From: Streptomyces xinghaiensis S187
Lineage (GTDB): Bacteria > Actinomycetota > Actinomycetes > Streptomycetales > Streptomycetaceae
Assembly (NCBI RefSeq): GCF_000220705.2
Contig: NZ_CP023202.1
Location: 930,001 to 994,000, forward strand
Direction: 5' to 3'
DNA: 64,000 nucleotides
Every line of letters begins with the position of its first letter. The stretch's first letter is position 1. Position numbers and translations under genes: made by a program. Positions 23,959 through 33,032 of the stretch are shown one piece after another. The notes under the pieces were generated by a model. It was not told the origin of the DNA. It did no database searches and saw only the letters and a list, made by a program, of their open reading frames with translations.

Positions 23959-26544
23959 TCAGTACTCGGACTTGACCGTCACCCCTCCGAAGTCGTCAAC
24001 GGCGGCGACACTGATGTAGTTGTAGCCCGCCGGGGGGTTGGTAACGGTCAGCGTCTCGCTGTTGCCGGGGCCGGTGGACTTGCTGCTGTAACTGGTGGTC
24101 GTGGCCCAGGTGCTGTTGCTGTAGTAGAGGTCGCCGTTGCCCGTGCCCCCCGAAGATGTGATCTTGAGCTGCTGGGTGCCCGCCGGGACGTAGATGTACA
24201 GATAGGCGTAGTTGCCCGCAGTCGCCGACAGGTTGCTGCGCTTGCAGTTCCGGTCGAGCTGGCGGGTGTCGCTGCCGGTGCACTCGGGGACGGTGCTGCC
24301 CCCGCCGACGGCAATACTCTGCGTGGCGGTGTTCGGAGCGCCCTTGTCGTCGGTGACCGTGAGCTTGACCGTGTAGGTGCCGGCCGACGTGTAGGTCTTC
24401 GACGGGTTGGTGGCGGTCGATGTGGTGCCGTCACCGAAGTTCCACGACCGCGAGGCGATGGTGCCGTCCGAGTCGGTGGACTTGTCGGTGAAGGAGGCCG
24501 TCATGCCGCTGACGGCGACGCTGAAGGCGGCTGTCGGGGCCTGGTTCCCCGGCGGGTTCGTGCTGCCACCACAGTCGCCGGCCGCACACGCAGACAGCCA
24601 GTTGTACCAGTCCGCGTCGTAGCGGGAGCCGATGCTGCTGGTCAGGTAGGTGCGTGCGGCATTCCAGTTACCGGTGCGGTAGTAGCCGAGGACGGTGTCC
24701 ATCTCCGCGCGGTGGGACTGGAGCATGTACCGGACGGCGAGGTAGCCCCATCGGTATACGCGTGTCGTGTCGTGGCTATAGGTGGTGTCGAACAGGGTGC
24801 GGAGCGCGTAGGTGCGGCGGCCCGCCTCGTTGATGGCAGCGTCGTACCGCACGTTGCGGTAGGAGTAGGACACGTACTCGGCGAAGCCCTCGATCCACCA
24901 GATGGTGGGCGTCGAGACGTTCGAGGAGAAGTCGCCGTGCATGTTGAAGCGGCCATCGAGGTAATGCGTGTACTCGTGGTTGAGGTTCCAGATCTCGAAT
25001 GTCGGCCTCAGCCATTCGGCTTCGTAGGCGATGAACCTCGGCTGGTTGCCCGCGGCGGAGGGGTTGCCCTCCAGGTACATGCCGCCGTTGTTGGTGTCGA
25101 TGCCGTACATCGCCCCGGCGTAGGTCTGGTAGTCGGTGCTGGAGTCGAACGCCACCACTTCGAGAGTGGTGTTGCGGTCTCCGGCGACCGGACCGCTGTC
25201 CTTGGCGATGTTGTGGAAGAAGGCGTCCTGGCCGGCCAGGCTGCTGCAGGTGCTACTGAGCTGGCCCGCCGTCATTTCCTGCGCCTTGATGCGCAGGCTC
25301 GAGCTGCAGGTGTGGTTGATGGGGAGGACTTCTGCGGCCAGGCGCTGCTGCAGGTTGCAGGTGCCGTAGGAGGAGCAGTTGGCCTTGTCGTAGTAGTCCG
25401 TCATCTCCGCGACGCCGACCCACAGCGGCGCCGTCCTGCCAGTGATGGCGCTCTGGTTGAGCAGGCTCGTGGCGTACGGGCGGACCTTGGAGTGGAGTTC
25501 CGTGTGCTGCAGGAAGCGTCCGAGTTCGCGTCCCGCGTTGGAGGTGAGGTAGCCCTGGTCGGTGCCCAGCAGACCGGTATGCGAGGACCCGAAGGTGTAC
25601 ACCGTGTCGATCACGCTTGGGTCGGCCTTCACCGCGGTGACGAACGCGGGCACCTGGTGGCCCCGGAAGAGCACCGTATACACGTTGTTGACGGCGTTCA
25701 GCATCCACCAGGAGGCGTTGTAGGAGCTGTTGTAGTCGTTCAGCAGCCGCTTGACCACATACAGGTAGCGAGCGTTCTCCTCGGCGCTGTCGATCAGCGT
25801 GACGGCCTCGGCGAGGGTTTCCCCGTTGGCGTCGGTGACGTCCCTGGAGTGAGTGCTGGCGAAGAAGGCGTCGAGGCCCGACCGTATCGCTGTCTGAAGA
25901 TTGGGCCCGTAGGTGCCCACGGTTGAGGCGTTGTACCAGTGTACGTAGTAGCCCGCCCGCAGGTACAGCACCAGCTGCGGCATCCCGGTGCTGCTGTTGC
26001 CCGGGTACGCGGATGAGCCGTCCCTGACCGCATAGGCGACGCTGGCCATCTGCGACTCGCGGAAGGCGTAGTAGGCGTCGCTGCCGGTCAGATTGAACAG
26101 CGTATTGATGCAGTCCGTGGTCGATGCCTTGATCTGCTGGACGAGCGCGGCGCCGGAACGGCTGGTGAAGTCACTGGTGCTGCACGCGGTCGCGGCGGAG
26201 GGTGAGAGCTTCCCCTCCTTCTCCTGCGCCGCCTTCATCGACGGGCTGACCCGCGGAGCCGGCGAGGCCGGATCGTCGTAGTCCCTCTTGAGCGCATCCT
26301 TCGTTGCGGGCAGGGGCGCGCGGTCCGCCGGCTTCAGCGGCGCCTTCCGGACGTGTTCGGCCTCCTCACGGTCCTGCGTGGCCGAAGAGGCCTGCGGCGG
26401 CGGGTCCTTTGGCGCCTTCTCGGATGTGGTCGCCGTTGCTGTTGCCGCCCGGCCGGGCGCGGAGAGCAGCCCGACCCCCAAGCACAGTGTCAGCACCAGG
26501 ACGAGAATCCTGGCTACGTCCTGTCGCACCTGTTTCGTTCTCAC
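23959..26544 (-). CDS. Secreted microbial collagenase (peptidase M9) with PKD and PPC domains
   Basis: 861 residues from GTG 26544 with GGAGG upstream. Signal peptide about 1-33 (GRAA). An activator-like helical domain precedes the peptidase domain. Zinc site: His523-Glu524-x-x-His527 in NHEYTHYLDG and third ligand Glu552 in WWIEGFAEY, as in clostridial ColG. A PKD domain (about 669-748; FTDKSTDSDG, WNFGDGTTS) and a C-terminal PPC-like collagen-binding domain (about 753-861) follow. It cleaves triple-helical collagen outside the cell. It is the expected first enzyme of the island and carries a candidate operator 120 bp upstream. Confidence 0.95.
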   Translation of the reverse strand: MRTKQVRQDVARILVLVLTLCLGVGLLSAPGRAATATATTSEKAPKDPPPQASSATQDREEAEHVRKAPLKPADRAPLPATKDALKRDYDDPASPAPRVSPSMKAAQEKEGKLSPSAATACSTSDFTSRSGAALVQQIKASTTDCINTLFNLTGSDAYYAFRESQMASVAYAVRDGSSAYPGNSSTGMPQLVLYLRAGYYVHWYNASTVGTYGPNLQTAIRSGLDAFFASTHSRDVTDANGETLAEAVTLIDSAEENARYLYVVKRLLNDYNSSYNASWWMLNAVNNVYTVLFRGHQVPAFVTAVKADPSVIDTVYTFGSSHTGLLGTDQGYLTSNAGRELGRFLQHTELHSKVRPYATSLLNQSAITGRTAPLWVGVAEMTDYYDKANCSSYGTCNLQQRLAAEVLPINHTCSSSLRIKAQEMTAGQLSSTCSSLAGQDAFFHNIAKDSGPVAGDRNTTLEVVAFDSSTDYQTYAGAMYGIDTNNGGMYLEGNPSAAGNQPRFIAYEAEWLRPTFEIWNLNHEYTHYLDGRFNMHGDFSSNVSTPTIWWIEGFAEYVSYSYRNVRYDAAINEAGRRTYALRTLFDTTYSHDTTRVYRWGYLAVRYMLQSHRAEMDTVLGYYRTGNWNAARTYLTSSIGSRYDADWYNWLSACAAGDCGGSTNPPGNQAPTAAFSVAVSGMTASFTDKSTDSDGTIASRSWNFGDGTTSTATNPSKTYTSAGTYTVKLTVTDDKGAPNTATQSIAVGGGSTVPECTGSDTRQLDRNCKRSNLSATAGNYAYLYIYVPAGTQQLKITSSGGTGNGDLYYSNSTWATTTSYSSKSTGPGNSETLTVTNPPAGYNYISVAAVDDFGGVTVKSEY

Positions 26545-26666
26545 GTGCCGCCTCCAGCGGTGGGTGAGGCCACGCCGGGGGCGTGGCCTGAGTGAGAGTT
26601 GTCCTGCGCGGTTCCGGGGCGGTCGCCCCGAGAGGTTTGGCATGAACACGCGCGTGCCATGCGACA

Positions 26667-26678
26667 GTACAATGGCAC
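26667..26678 (+). promoter_or_regulatory. Candidate GntR operator, site 5 (collagenase)
   Basis: GTACAATGGCAC, 11 of 12 matches. The extended 19-nt string matches site 7 at 16 of 19 positions. A second half-like GTCACATGTTTC at 26681-26692 is shared with site 4. Confidence 0.6.
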
Positions 26679-26846
26679 ACGTCACATGTTTCTTGAAGAC
26701 CTCGTACTGAGGAAAACGCCCCCAACTCACGGTGCCGCAACGGGACATGCGGCGGTCTTCCACGAGGAATCACGCACACGGGTCTGCTGCACGGATAGGT
26801 GACATCTGATCTGGCTTGCCTGTGGGCGGCCTGGAAGGATGTTGCT

Positions 26847-27155
26847 GTGCCTGCTCCCTATCCCGAAGAGTTCCGTGATGACGTCGTGCGTGTGGCCCGC
26901 AACCGCGGGAAGGGTGTGACCCTCGCCCAGATCGCGAAGGACTTCGGCGTCCATGAGATGACGCTGTCGAAGTGGCTGCGCCGGGCCGCCGTGGAAGACG
27001 GCGAGAAGCCCGGTGTCACCAGGTCGGAGTCGGCGGAGAACCGTGAACTGAAGAAGCGGGTACGACTGCTGGAGCAGGAGAACGAGGTCCTGCGCCGGGC
27101 TGCGGCGTATCTGTCGCAGGCTCATCTTCCGGGAAAAGGCTCTACCCGCTCGTGA
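26847..27155 (+). CDS. IS3-family transposase OrfA
   Basis: 102 residues from GTG 26847 (GGAAGGA upstream). HTH region GVTLAQIAKDFGVHEMTLSKW and a leucine-rich coiled coil (RELKKRVRLLEQENEVLRR) used for dimerisation. It overlaps OrfB by 4 bp. The stretch GGGAAAAGG near its end, with OrfB open in the -1 frame from there (KRLYPLV), fits programmed frameshifting to an OrfAB fusion. Confidence 0.9.
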   Translation: MPAPYPEEFRDDVVRVARNRGKGVTLAQIAKDFGVHEMTLSKWLRRAAVEDGEKPGVTRSESAENRELKKRVRLLEQENEVLRRAAAYLSQAHLPGKGSTRS

Positions 27156-28012
27156 GAGACCTCGCCGCCGACGGGATCCCTGTCGCGGTTGCGTGCCGGG
27201 TCCTGGGGCTTGCCCGCCAGCACTACTACCGGTGGCTTCGCCGGCCGGTGAGCGGGGCCGAGGTCACCGAGGCCTACCGCGCGAACACGCTGTTCGACGC
27301 CCACGGTGACGACCCGGAGTTCGGCTACCGGTTCCTCTTGGGCGAGGCCGAGACGGCCGGCGAGCGGATGTGTGAACGGACCGCGTGGCGGATCTGCCGG
27401 GACAACGCCTGGTGGTCGGTGTTCGGGAAGAAGCGGTCGAAGAACGGCAAGCGCCCCGGACCGCCGGTCCACGACGACCTCGTCCGCCGGGACTTCACCG
27501 CGAACGCGGTGAACGAGTTGTGGCTGACCGACATCACCGAGCACCCGACCGGTGAAGGAAAGCTGTATCTGTGCGCGGTCAAGGACGCCTGCTCCGGGAG
27601 GATCGTGGGCTACTCGATCGGCAGCCGGATGCAGGCGAGGCTCGCGGTCACTGCCCTGGACAACGCCGTTGCCCGCCGAGGTGTGGTGGCTGGCTGCGTC
27701 GTTCATTCCGATCGCGGATCGCAGTTCCGCTCACGCCGGTTCGTCCACGCTCTGCACCGTCATGGCCTGGTCGGATCGATGGGCAGAGTCGGCGCCGCCG
27801 GCGACAACGCAGCCATGGAATCCTTTTTCGCTCTCCTGCAGAACAACGTCCTCGACCGCCGCACCTGGACCACCCGCCAAGACCTGCGGATCGCGATCGT
27901 CACCTGGATCGAACGGACCTACCACCGACGCCGCCGACAGCCACGGCTGGGCCGATTGACCCCCATCGAGTTCGAGACCACCATGAGCCCCGCCACGACC
28001 CTCGCGGCATGA
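27152..28012 (+). CDS. IS3-family transposase OrfB (DDE integrase core)
   Basis: 286 residues if read from GTG 27152, although in vivo it is probably made mainly as a -1 frameshift fusion with OrfA. An HTH_21-like N-terminal domain is followed by the rve core with catalytic residues Asp in LTDITEH, Asp in VVHSDRGSQF and Glu in AAMESFFALLQ. The C-terminal YHRRRRQPRLGRLTPIEFE is typical of the family. No frameshift or stop interrupts it. Confidence 0.92.
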   Translation: MRDLAADGIPVAVACRVLGLARQHYYRWLRRPVSGAEVTEAYRANTLFDAHGDDPEFGYRFLLGEAETAGERMCERTAWRICRDNAWWSVFGKKRSKNGKRPGPPVHDDLVRRDFTANAVNELWLTDITEHPTGEGKLYLCAVKDACSGRIVGYSIGSRMQARLAVTALDNAVARRGVVAGCVVHSDRGSQFRSRRFVHALHRHGLVGSMGRVGAAGDNAAMESFFALLQNNVLDRRTWTTRQDLRIAIVTWIERTYHRRRRQPRLGRLTPIEFETTMSPATTLAA

Positions 28013-28045
28013 AACCCCACTGTCACCAAACCGTGCAGCAGACCC

Positions 28046-28479
28046 CACCGACCGGCATCCCTGACCGCTCGGGCCCCTGTGGTGGGCGCCCTACCGCGCC
28101 TGAGCTTCACCCGGCTTGGCGAGAGCAGGTCGGCAGGGGTGGGCGCTGCCGTGGAGGTCACCGGCGAGGCTCCATCACAAGCCGGGCATGCCTGACCCGG
28201 GCCGGGTGCCGCGTCGACGTGAGGCCGACAAGCCGCCGCTGCACGAGTTGCCGCGCACCCCGGAAGCCACGGCCGCTATGTCCGGAACCGCCCTACCGGC
28301 CGCCCCGGACAACAAGCGGCCCGTGACTGCGAGGCCCTGGCCCGTGGAAACGTCCCTCTCACTGCCAGGACGACGGGCTGCAAGCCGGTAACCGCCTTGA
28401 GTCCCGTGGCGCGGGCAACCTCTTCAAAGGCTCGCATCCCTGTATGTGTCCGGCGCCGCGGCAGGAGTTCGGTGTGCCG
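28046..28479. other. Intergenic stretch between IS and dehydrogenase
   Basis: 434 bp without a recognisable gene; it probably contains the 3' end of the aldehyde dehydrogenase transcript. No clear strong hairpin was found here. Confidence 0.35.
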
Positions 28480-30063
28480 TTACCTGGACCGCGGCTCCAG
28501 CACGCCGTCGATGAGGCGGGTGACGCCCAGCGGGTTGCCGGCACGCAGTTCCTCGGGCAGGAGTGCATCGGGGAACGACTGGTAGCAGACGGGCCGGAGC
28601 CAGCGTTCGATCGCCAGGGTCCCGACACTGGTCGTACCGGGCGAGGACGTCGCGGGCCACGGACCACCGTGCACCATGGCGTGGCAGACCTCGACCCCCG
28701 TCGGCCAACCGCCCCACAGGATGCGCCCGGCTCGCTCTTCCAGCACCGGCAGGACCCGCTCGGCCGTCGCCAGGTCGGCGTCGGTCCCGTGCAGGGTGGC
28801 CGTCAACTGCCCCTCGATCTGTTCCAGCAGAGCAAGGAGCTCGTCGGCCCCGGACCACCGCACGACGAGTCCGGCGGCACCGAAGACCTCACCCGAGAGG
28901 TCCTCGTGGCTCGCGTACGTCGCCGCGTCGCATTCCAGGACCGCGGAGCTCGGCGCGTACGGGCTCTCACCGGGCACACCCTGTGCCACCACGGAGACAC
29001 CGTCGACGGCCGCCCACCGCCCAGTCCCCCTGGTGTACGCCTCTGCGATCCCCGGGGTGATCATGACCTGTCCGGTCGTGCCGGCCACGGCCTGGGCCAC
29101 GGCCGTGCAGAAGGCGTCACCTGCTGTGCCCGACGGCAGCAGCAGGAGACCGGGGTTCGTGCAGAACTGGCCTGACCCGTTGGTCAGTGACGACACGTAC
29201 GCGGTGGCAAGCGGTGCGGGATCGGACAGGGCGCCGTCAAGGACGATCACAGGGTTGACCGCCGACATCTCGGCATGGACCGGGATGGGCACGGGTCGGG
29301 CGTTCGCGGCCTCGACCAGCGCGAGCCCTCCGCTCCGGGAACCGGTGAATCCGACGGCTGTAATCCGCGGATCGCGCACCAGCGCCTGGCCGACCTGGGT
29401 ACCGCGGCCGACCAGCAACGAGAAGACACCGGCGGGCATGCCGGTGCGCTCGCCGGCAGCGGTGACGGCACGGGCGACGAGTTCGCATGTGCCCGGATGA
29501 GCCGGGTGCGCCTTGGCAATGACCGGGCAGCCGGCGGCGAGCGCGGAGGCCGTGTCACCGCCGGCGACGGAGAAGGCCAACGGGAAATTGCTCGCGCCGA
29601 ACACGGCGACGGGACCGAGAGGGATCCTGCGCAGGCGCAGGTCCGCTCGAGGAAGTGGCTGACGCTCGGGGAGCGCGGGGTCGACACGGACTCCCAGCGC
29701 ATCCCCGCTTCGGACGAGGTCGGCGAACATGCGCAACTGGCCGCAGGTGCGTCCGCGTTCGCCGGCCAGGCGGTCCAGCGGCAGCCCGGACTCGCTGGCC
29801 GCGAGCCGCAGGAGGGTGTCGCCGAGTGCCTCGATCTCCTCCGCGCAGGCGTCGAGGAAGGCAGCCCGCCGATGCACGGGCAGGGCACGGTAGTCGCGCG
29901 CGGCCGAGGAGGCCGCCTGGGCTGCCTGCCCAACCTGGTCCGGCGAGGCGTCCCGCAACCGGGGTCCCTGCGGCTCAGCCGTGGCGGCCACAATGCTCCG
30001 CCACGTTTCTCCCGTCCCGGGAACGTCCCGGCCGGCCACGATTGAGCTTCCCGTCAGGTTCAC
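28480..30063 (-). CDS. Alpha-ketoglutarate-semialdehyde dehydrogenase (type III-like), intact
   Basis: 527 residues from GTG 30063 (GGAGAACT upstream). ALDH fold with intact nucleophile Cys301 in GSGQFCTNPG, general base Glu265 in HAEMSAVN, and FGASNFPLAF. The length and the FCTNPG motif fit the KGSADH type found in Hyp and sugar-acid pathways. It oxidises alpha-ketoglutarate semialdehyde to 2-oxoglutarate. It is divergent from the D-Hyp dehydrogenase operon and shares its operator. It could supply the activity that the Tyr271 paralogue should lack. Confidence 0.9.
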   Translation of the reverse strand: MNLTGSSIVAGRDVPGTGETWRSIVAATAEPQGPRLRDASPDQVGQAAQAASSAARDYRALPVHRRAAFLDACAEEIEALGDTLLRLAASESGLPLDRLAGERGRTCGQLRMFADLVRSGDALGVRVDPALPERQPLPRADLRLRRIPLGPVAVFGASNFPLAFSVAGGDTASALAAGCPVIAKAHPAHPGTCELVARAVTAAGERTGMPAGVFSLLVGRGTQVGQALVRDPRITAVGFTGSRSGGLALVEAANARPVPIPVHAEMSAVNPVIVLDGALSDPAPLATAYVSSLTNGSGQFCTNPGLLLLPSGTAGDAFCTAVAQAVAGTTGQVMITPGIAEAYTRGTGRWAAVDGVSVVAQGVPGESPYAPSSAVLECDAATYASHEDLSGEVFGAAGLVVRWSGADELLALLEQIEGQLTATLHGTDADLATAERVLPVLEERAGRILWGGWPTGVEVCHAMVHGGPWPATSSPGTTSVGTLAIERWLRPVCYQSFPDALLPEELRAGNPLGVTRLIDGVLEPRSR

Positions 30064-30154
30064 AGTTCTCCATCCCTCGCCCGTGCAGGACAAAAGTCAT
30101 ATCGGTGTGGTCGTTGTCTCAGCTCGCTCCGACGTATAGCCTAGGCAATAACAT

Positions 30155-30166
30155 GTGACATTGCAC
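30155..30166 (-). promoter_or_regulatory. Candidate GntR operator, site 6 (KGSADH / D-Hyp dehydrogenase)
   Basis: On the minus strand, GTGCAATGTCAC is an exact consensus match. It is 13 bp before the dehydrogenase ATG, overlapping the start-proximal leader, and 92 bp from the divergent KGSADH start. Binding there would block initiation or elongation of the plus-strand operon. Confidence 0.65.
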
Positions 30167-30178
30167 AGAGGAGAGCCG

Positions 30179-31345
30179 ATGACCCTGAAGGTCCTCGTCG
30201 TGGGCGCGGGTGTCGTCGGCGCCGCCTGCGCCTTCCACGCCAGCTTGGCGGGCCTCGATGTCACGATCATCGACCGCGGCCCCGTCGGCGCCGGGACGAC
30301 AAGTCGCGGAGAGGGCAACATCCTCCTCTCCGACAAGGAACCGGGGCCCGAACTCGAGCTGGCCCACCTGAGCCGTGCGCTCTGGGACGAGGCCGGCGAG
30401 GAACTCGGGGCGGACTCTCTCGAGTTCGAGTCCAAGGGCGGCCTGGTCGTCGCGAGCACGGACGAAGGTCTCCCGGCGCTCCGCGCATTCGCCGAGCGGC
30501 AGGCGGCGGCCGGCGTCCTTATCGAGCCGGTCGATCGCGTACACGACCTCGAACCCCACCTCTCACCTGGGATCCCCGGCGGGGTCCATTACCCGCAGGA
30601 TGCCCAAGTGCAGCCTGTTCTCGCAGCGGCCGCACTGCTGCGCGCCGCCGTGGCGCGTGGCGCGCGCTTCCATACGGGCGAGGTCGCCGCCGCAGTGACC
30701 GACCGGGACAGCAGGGTCACCGGCATCCGGACGACGGCCGGAGACGTCCTGCCCGCCGACGCCGTCGTCAATGCTGCTGGGACGTGGGGCGGTGAGGTCG
30801 GCCGCCGACTGGGTGCGCCCATCGAGGTGCTGCCACGCCGGGGCTTCGTCCTCGTGACCGAACCGCTGCCACCGATGGTCCGGCACAAGGTCTACTCGGC
30901 CGACTACGTCGCCAACGTCGCCTCGTCCGACGCCGGACTGGAGACCTCGTGCGTCGTCGAGGGCACGCGGGGCGGCACGATCCTCATCGGTGCCAGCCGG
31001 GAACGCGTCGGCTTCGACACGACGATGAATCCCGTCGTGGTCCCCAAACTTGCCGCGCAGGCGTGCCGGTTGTTCCCCTTCCTGAGTGAGGTCCACGTGA
31101 TCCGCGCCTACCGCGGGTTCCGGCCGTACTGCCCGGATCACCTGCCGGTCATCGGTCCCGACCCGCGGGTCCCGGGGGTTGTCCATGCATGCGGTCACGA
31201 GGGCGCGGGCATCGGTCTCGCCCCCGCAACGGGTGCGCTCGTGACCGCCCACCTGCTGGGCCGTCCCTGGCACGGCGCCGATCCGGCAGCGCACGCCGGC
31301 CTTCTGCCCGACCGCTTCTTCACCTCCGGAGGTGGGTCAGAGTGA
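30179..31345 (+). CDS. D-hydroxyproline dehydrogenase, FAD subunit (DadA/HcnC-like)
   Basis: 388 residues, DAO superfamily. The dinucleotide motif VVGAGVVGAACA lies at residues 6-17, and the C-terminal GHEGAGIGLAP is the FAD-binding loop near the flavin. GAGGAG precedes the ATG. The next two genes encode a 2Fe-2S protein and a second flavoprotein, the HcnA/B/C-like arrangement used by heterotrimeric D-Hyp dehydrogenases. It oxidises cis-4-hydroxy-D-proline to Delta1-pyrroline-4-hydroxy-2-carboxylate, passing electrons to the respiratory chain. Confidence 0.87.
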   Translation: MTLKVLVVGAGVVGAACAFHASLAGLDVTIIDRGPVGAGTTSRGEGNILLSDKEPGPELELAHLSRALWDEAGEELGADSLEFESKGGLVVASTDEGLPALRAFAERQAAAGVLIEPVDRVHDLEPHLSPGIPGGVHYPQDAQVQPVLAAAALLRAAVARGARFHTGEVAAAVTDRDSRVTGIRTTAGDVLPADAVVNAAGTWGGEVGRRLGAPIEVLPRRGFVLVTEPLPPMVRHKVYSADYVANVASSDAGLETSCVVEGTRGGTILIGASRERVGFDTTMNPVVVPKLAAQACRLFPFLSEVHVIRAYRGFRPYCPDHLPVIGPDPRVPGVVHACGHEGAGIGLAPATGALVTAHLLGRPWHGADPAAHAGLLPDRFFTSGGGSE

Positions 31346-31596
31346 GCGAGATCATCGTCGATGGAAGGCCACTGGCGTTCATCGAGGGACAGACCGTTGC
31401 CGCAGCCCTCGTGGCCGCGGGCCGGGTCGCCTGGCGCACCACCCGCATCGGGCACCGCCCGCGCGGCGTGTTCTGCGGGATCGGCGTCTGCTTCGACTGC
31501 CTGGTGACGATTGACGGAGCCGGTGGGCAGCGTGCCTGTCTGGTACCGGCGCGTCCGGGCATGACCGTCACGACCGGGGAGGGTGACGATGAGTGA
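31342..31596 (+). CDS. D-hydroxyproline dehydrogenase, small (2Fe-2S) subunit
   Basis: 84 residues, HcnA-like ferredoxin fold. Cluster ligands Cys45, Cys50, Cys53 and Cys66 (FCGIGVCFDC then RACL). GTG start overlaps the upstream stop by 4 bp, and the downstream gene starts inside its 3' end. It relays electrons between the two flavoprotein subunits. Confidence 0.88.
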   Translation: MSEIIVDGRPLAFIEGQTVAAALVAAGRVAWRTTRIGHRPRGVFCGIGVCFDCLVTIDGAGGQRACLVPARPGMTVTTGEGDDE

Positions 31597-33022
31597 ATCA
31601 GCGGATCTCATTGTTGTGGGTGCGGGTCCGGCCGGTATGGCCGCGGCGGTCACGGCTCTGGCCGGCGGGCTGCGCGTCATCCTCGTCGACTCGGGCACCG
31701 CCGTCGGAGGTCAGTTCTGGCGGCATCCGCCCGAGCACGCGCGGTCGGCGATCCGGACAGAAGATCTCCACCACAAACTGCGGGATTACCATGCGCTCTC
31801 CCGTGCGCTGTCGGCAGGCCGGGCGAAGGGCCGGCTTGGACTGCGCCTGGCGCACCACGTGTGGTCCGCCGTCCGCGAGGGCGACGGATTCGCGGTCCGC
31901 GCGGTCGACCGGCGCGAGGTGCCCGAGGAGACCGCCGTGGTTCTGCGCGCACCGAGGTTGCTCGTGGCCACCGGGGCCTACGACCGGCAACTGCCGTTCC
32001 CCGGGTGGGACCTGCCGGGTGTACTCACCGTCGGCGGCCTCCAGGCGCTGCTCAAGGGCGGCGGAGTCGCGGCCGGGAGCCGCGTGGCGCTGGGCGGCAC
32101 CGGCCCGTTCCTGCTGCCGGTGGCCGCAGGCCTCGCGAAACGCGGAGTCGAGGTGGTCGCGGTGTGCGAGGCGGCCCACCCGCTGGCGTGGCTGCGGCAC
32201 CCGGGTCCGCTTCTGGGCAACCCGGGCAAGTGGGTTGAGGGTGCCCGGTACGCCGCGGCCCTTGCGCGCCACGGCATCCGGGTCCGACCGCGCACGGCGA
32301 TTGTCGGCGCCGAAGGGGGCGACCGGGTGACCTCGGTCCGGATCGCCTCACTGGCGCACGACGGCAGTCCGCGCCCGGGCACGGAACGACGGGTCGAGGT
32401 CGATGCCGTCGGCGTCGGCTGGGGTTTCACACCTCAGCTCGACCTGCTCCTCCCCCTCGGCTGTGAGCTCACGGGTTCCGAGGACGGCAACGCGGTCGTC
32501 GCGGTCGACGACGGGCAGCGCACCACCGTCCCCGGACTCTATGCCGCGGGTGAGGCGTGCGGTGTGGGCGGCGCCCCCCTTGCGGTGGGTGAGGGGCGCC
32601 TTGCCGCCGAGTCGGTTCTCGCCGATTCCGGAGCGGCTCCCGTGCTGGGGAAGAAGCGTCTGGCCAGGGTGCGCGCCACGGTGGCCAGGCAACGTGCCTT
32701 CGCGCGGGCGATGAGCCTTGCTCACCCGATCCCGCCGGCATGGTCCTCGTGGCTGACCGACGAGACCGTGGTGTGCCGGTGCGAGGAGGTGACCGCGGGC
32801 GCGGTCCGGGCCGCCTGCACCGGCAGCGGGGCAAGTGATCACCGGCAGGTCAAGCAGCTGACCCGGGCCGGTATGGGCTGGTGCCAGGGGCGGATGTGCG
32901 GACCGGCGGTCCACTGCCTCGCATCACAGGAGCGGGCCTACGTGCCCGCGGAACGACTCGTCGCGACGCCCGTCACCCTCGGTGCGCTCGGCGACTTCGA
33001 AAAATATAGTGAAAACCGATAA
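31589..33022 (+). CDS. D-hydroxyproline dehydrogenase, NAD(P)/FAD subunit (HcnB-like)
   Basis: 477 residues from ATG 31589 (an in-frame GTG at 31583 is the alternative). FAD motif VVGAGPAGMAAA at the N-terminus and a second dinucleotide fold around ALGGTGPFLLPVA. The C-terminal BFD-like Cys cluster has Cys396, Cys398 (VCRCEE), Cys432 and Cys437 (WCQGRMC). The domain order matches the alpha subunit of HcnABC-type opine/D-Hyp dehydrogenases. It is translationally coupled to the 2Fe-2S gene. Confidence 0.87.
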   Translation: MSESADLIVVGAGPAGMAAAVTALAGGLRVILVDSGTAVGGQFWRHPPEHARSAIRTEDLHHKLRDYHALSRALSAGRAKGRLGLRLAHHVWSAVREGDGFAVRAVDRREVPEETAVVLRAPRLLVATGAYDRQLPFPGWDLPGVLTVGGLQALLKGGGVAAGSRVALGGTGPFLLPVAAGLAKRGVEVVAVCEAAHPLAWLRHPGPLLGNPGKWVEGARYAAALARHGIRVRPRTAIVGAEGGDRVTSVRIASLAHDGSPRPGTERRVEVDAVGVGWGFTPQLDLLLPLGCELTGSEDGNAVVAVDDGQRTTVPGLYAAGEACGVGGAPLAVGEGRLAAESVLADSGAAPVLGKKRLARVRATVARQRAFARAMSLAHPIPPAWSSWLTDETVVCRCEEVTAGAVRAACTGSGASDHRQVKQLTRAGMGWCQGRMCGPAVHCLASQERAYVPAERLVATPVTLGALGDFEKYSENR

Positions 33023-33032
33023 AGGAGCATTC

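Larger units (their letters stand above)
26780..28045 (+). mobile_element. Intact IS3-family insertion sequence
   Basis: Terminal inverted repeats start GGGTCTGCTGCACGG; the 24-nt arms 26781-26804 and 28021-28044 differ at two positions, and each extends by one more G. The flanking trinucleotides CAC (26777-26779) and CAC (28046-28048) form a 3-bp target duplication. Both transposase frames are intact. It lies about 100 bp upstream of the collagenase operator. Confidence 0.9.

Noticed and set aside
23500..25926. An 808-codon open frame on the plus strand opposite the collagenase
   Set aside because: It is antisense to a clearly real gene, has no family features and runs of Val/Gly/Arg typical of high-GC shadow frames.
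28116..28391. A 91-codon frame after the IS3 element
   Set aside because: No start context or homology; composition like neighbouring non-coding DNA.
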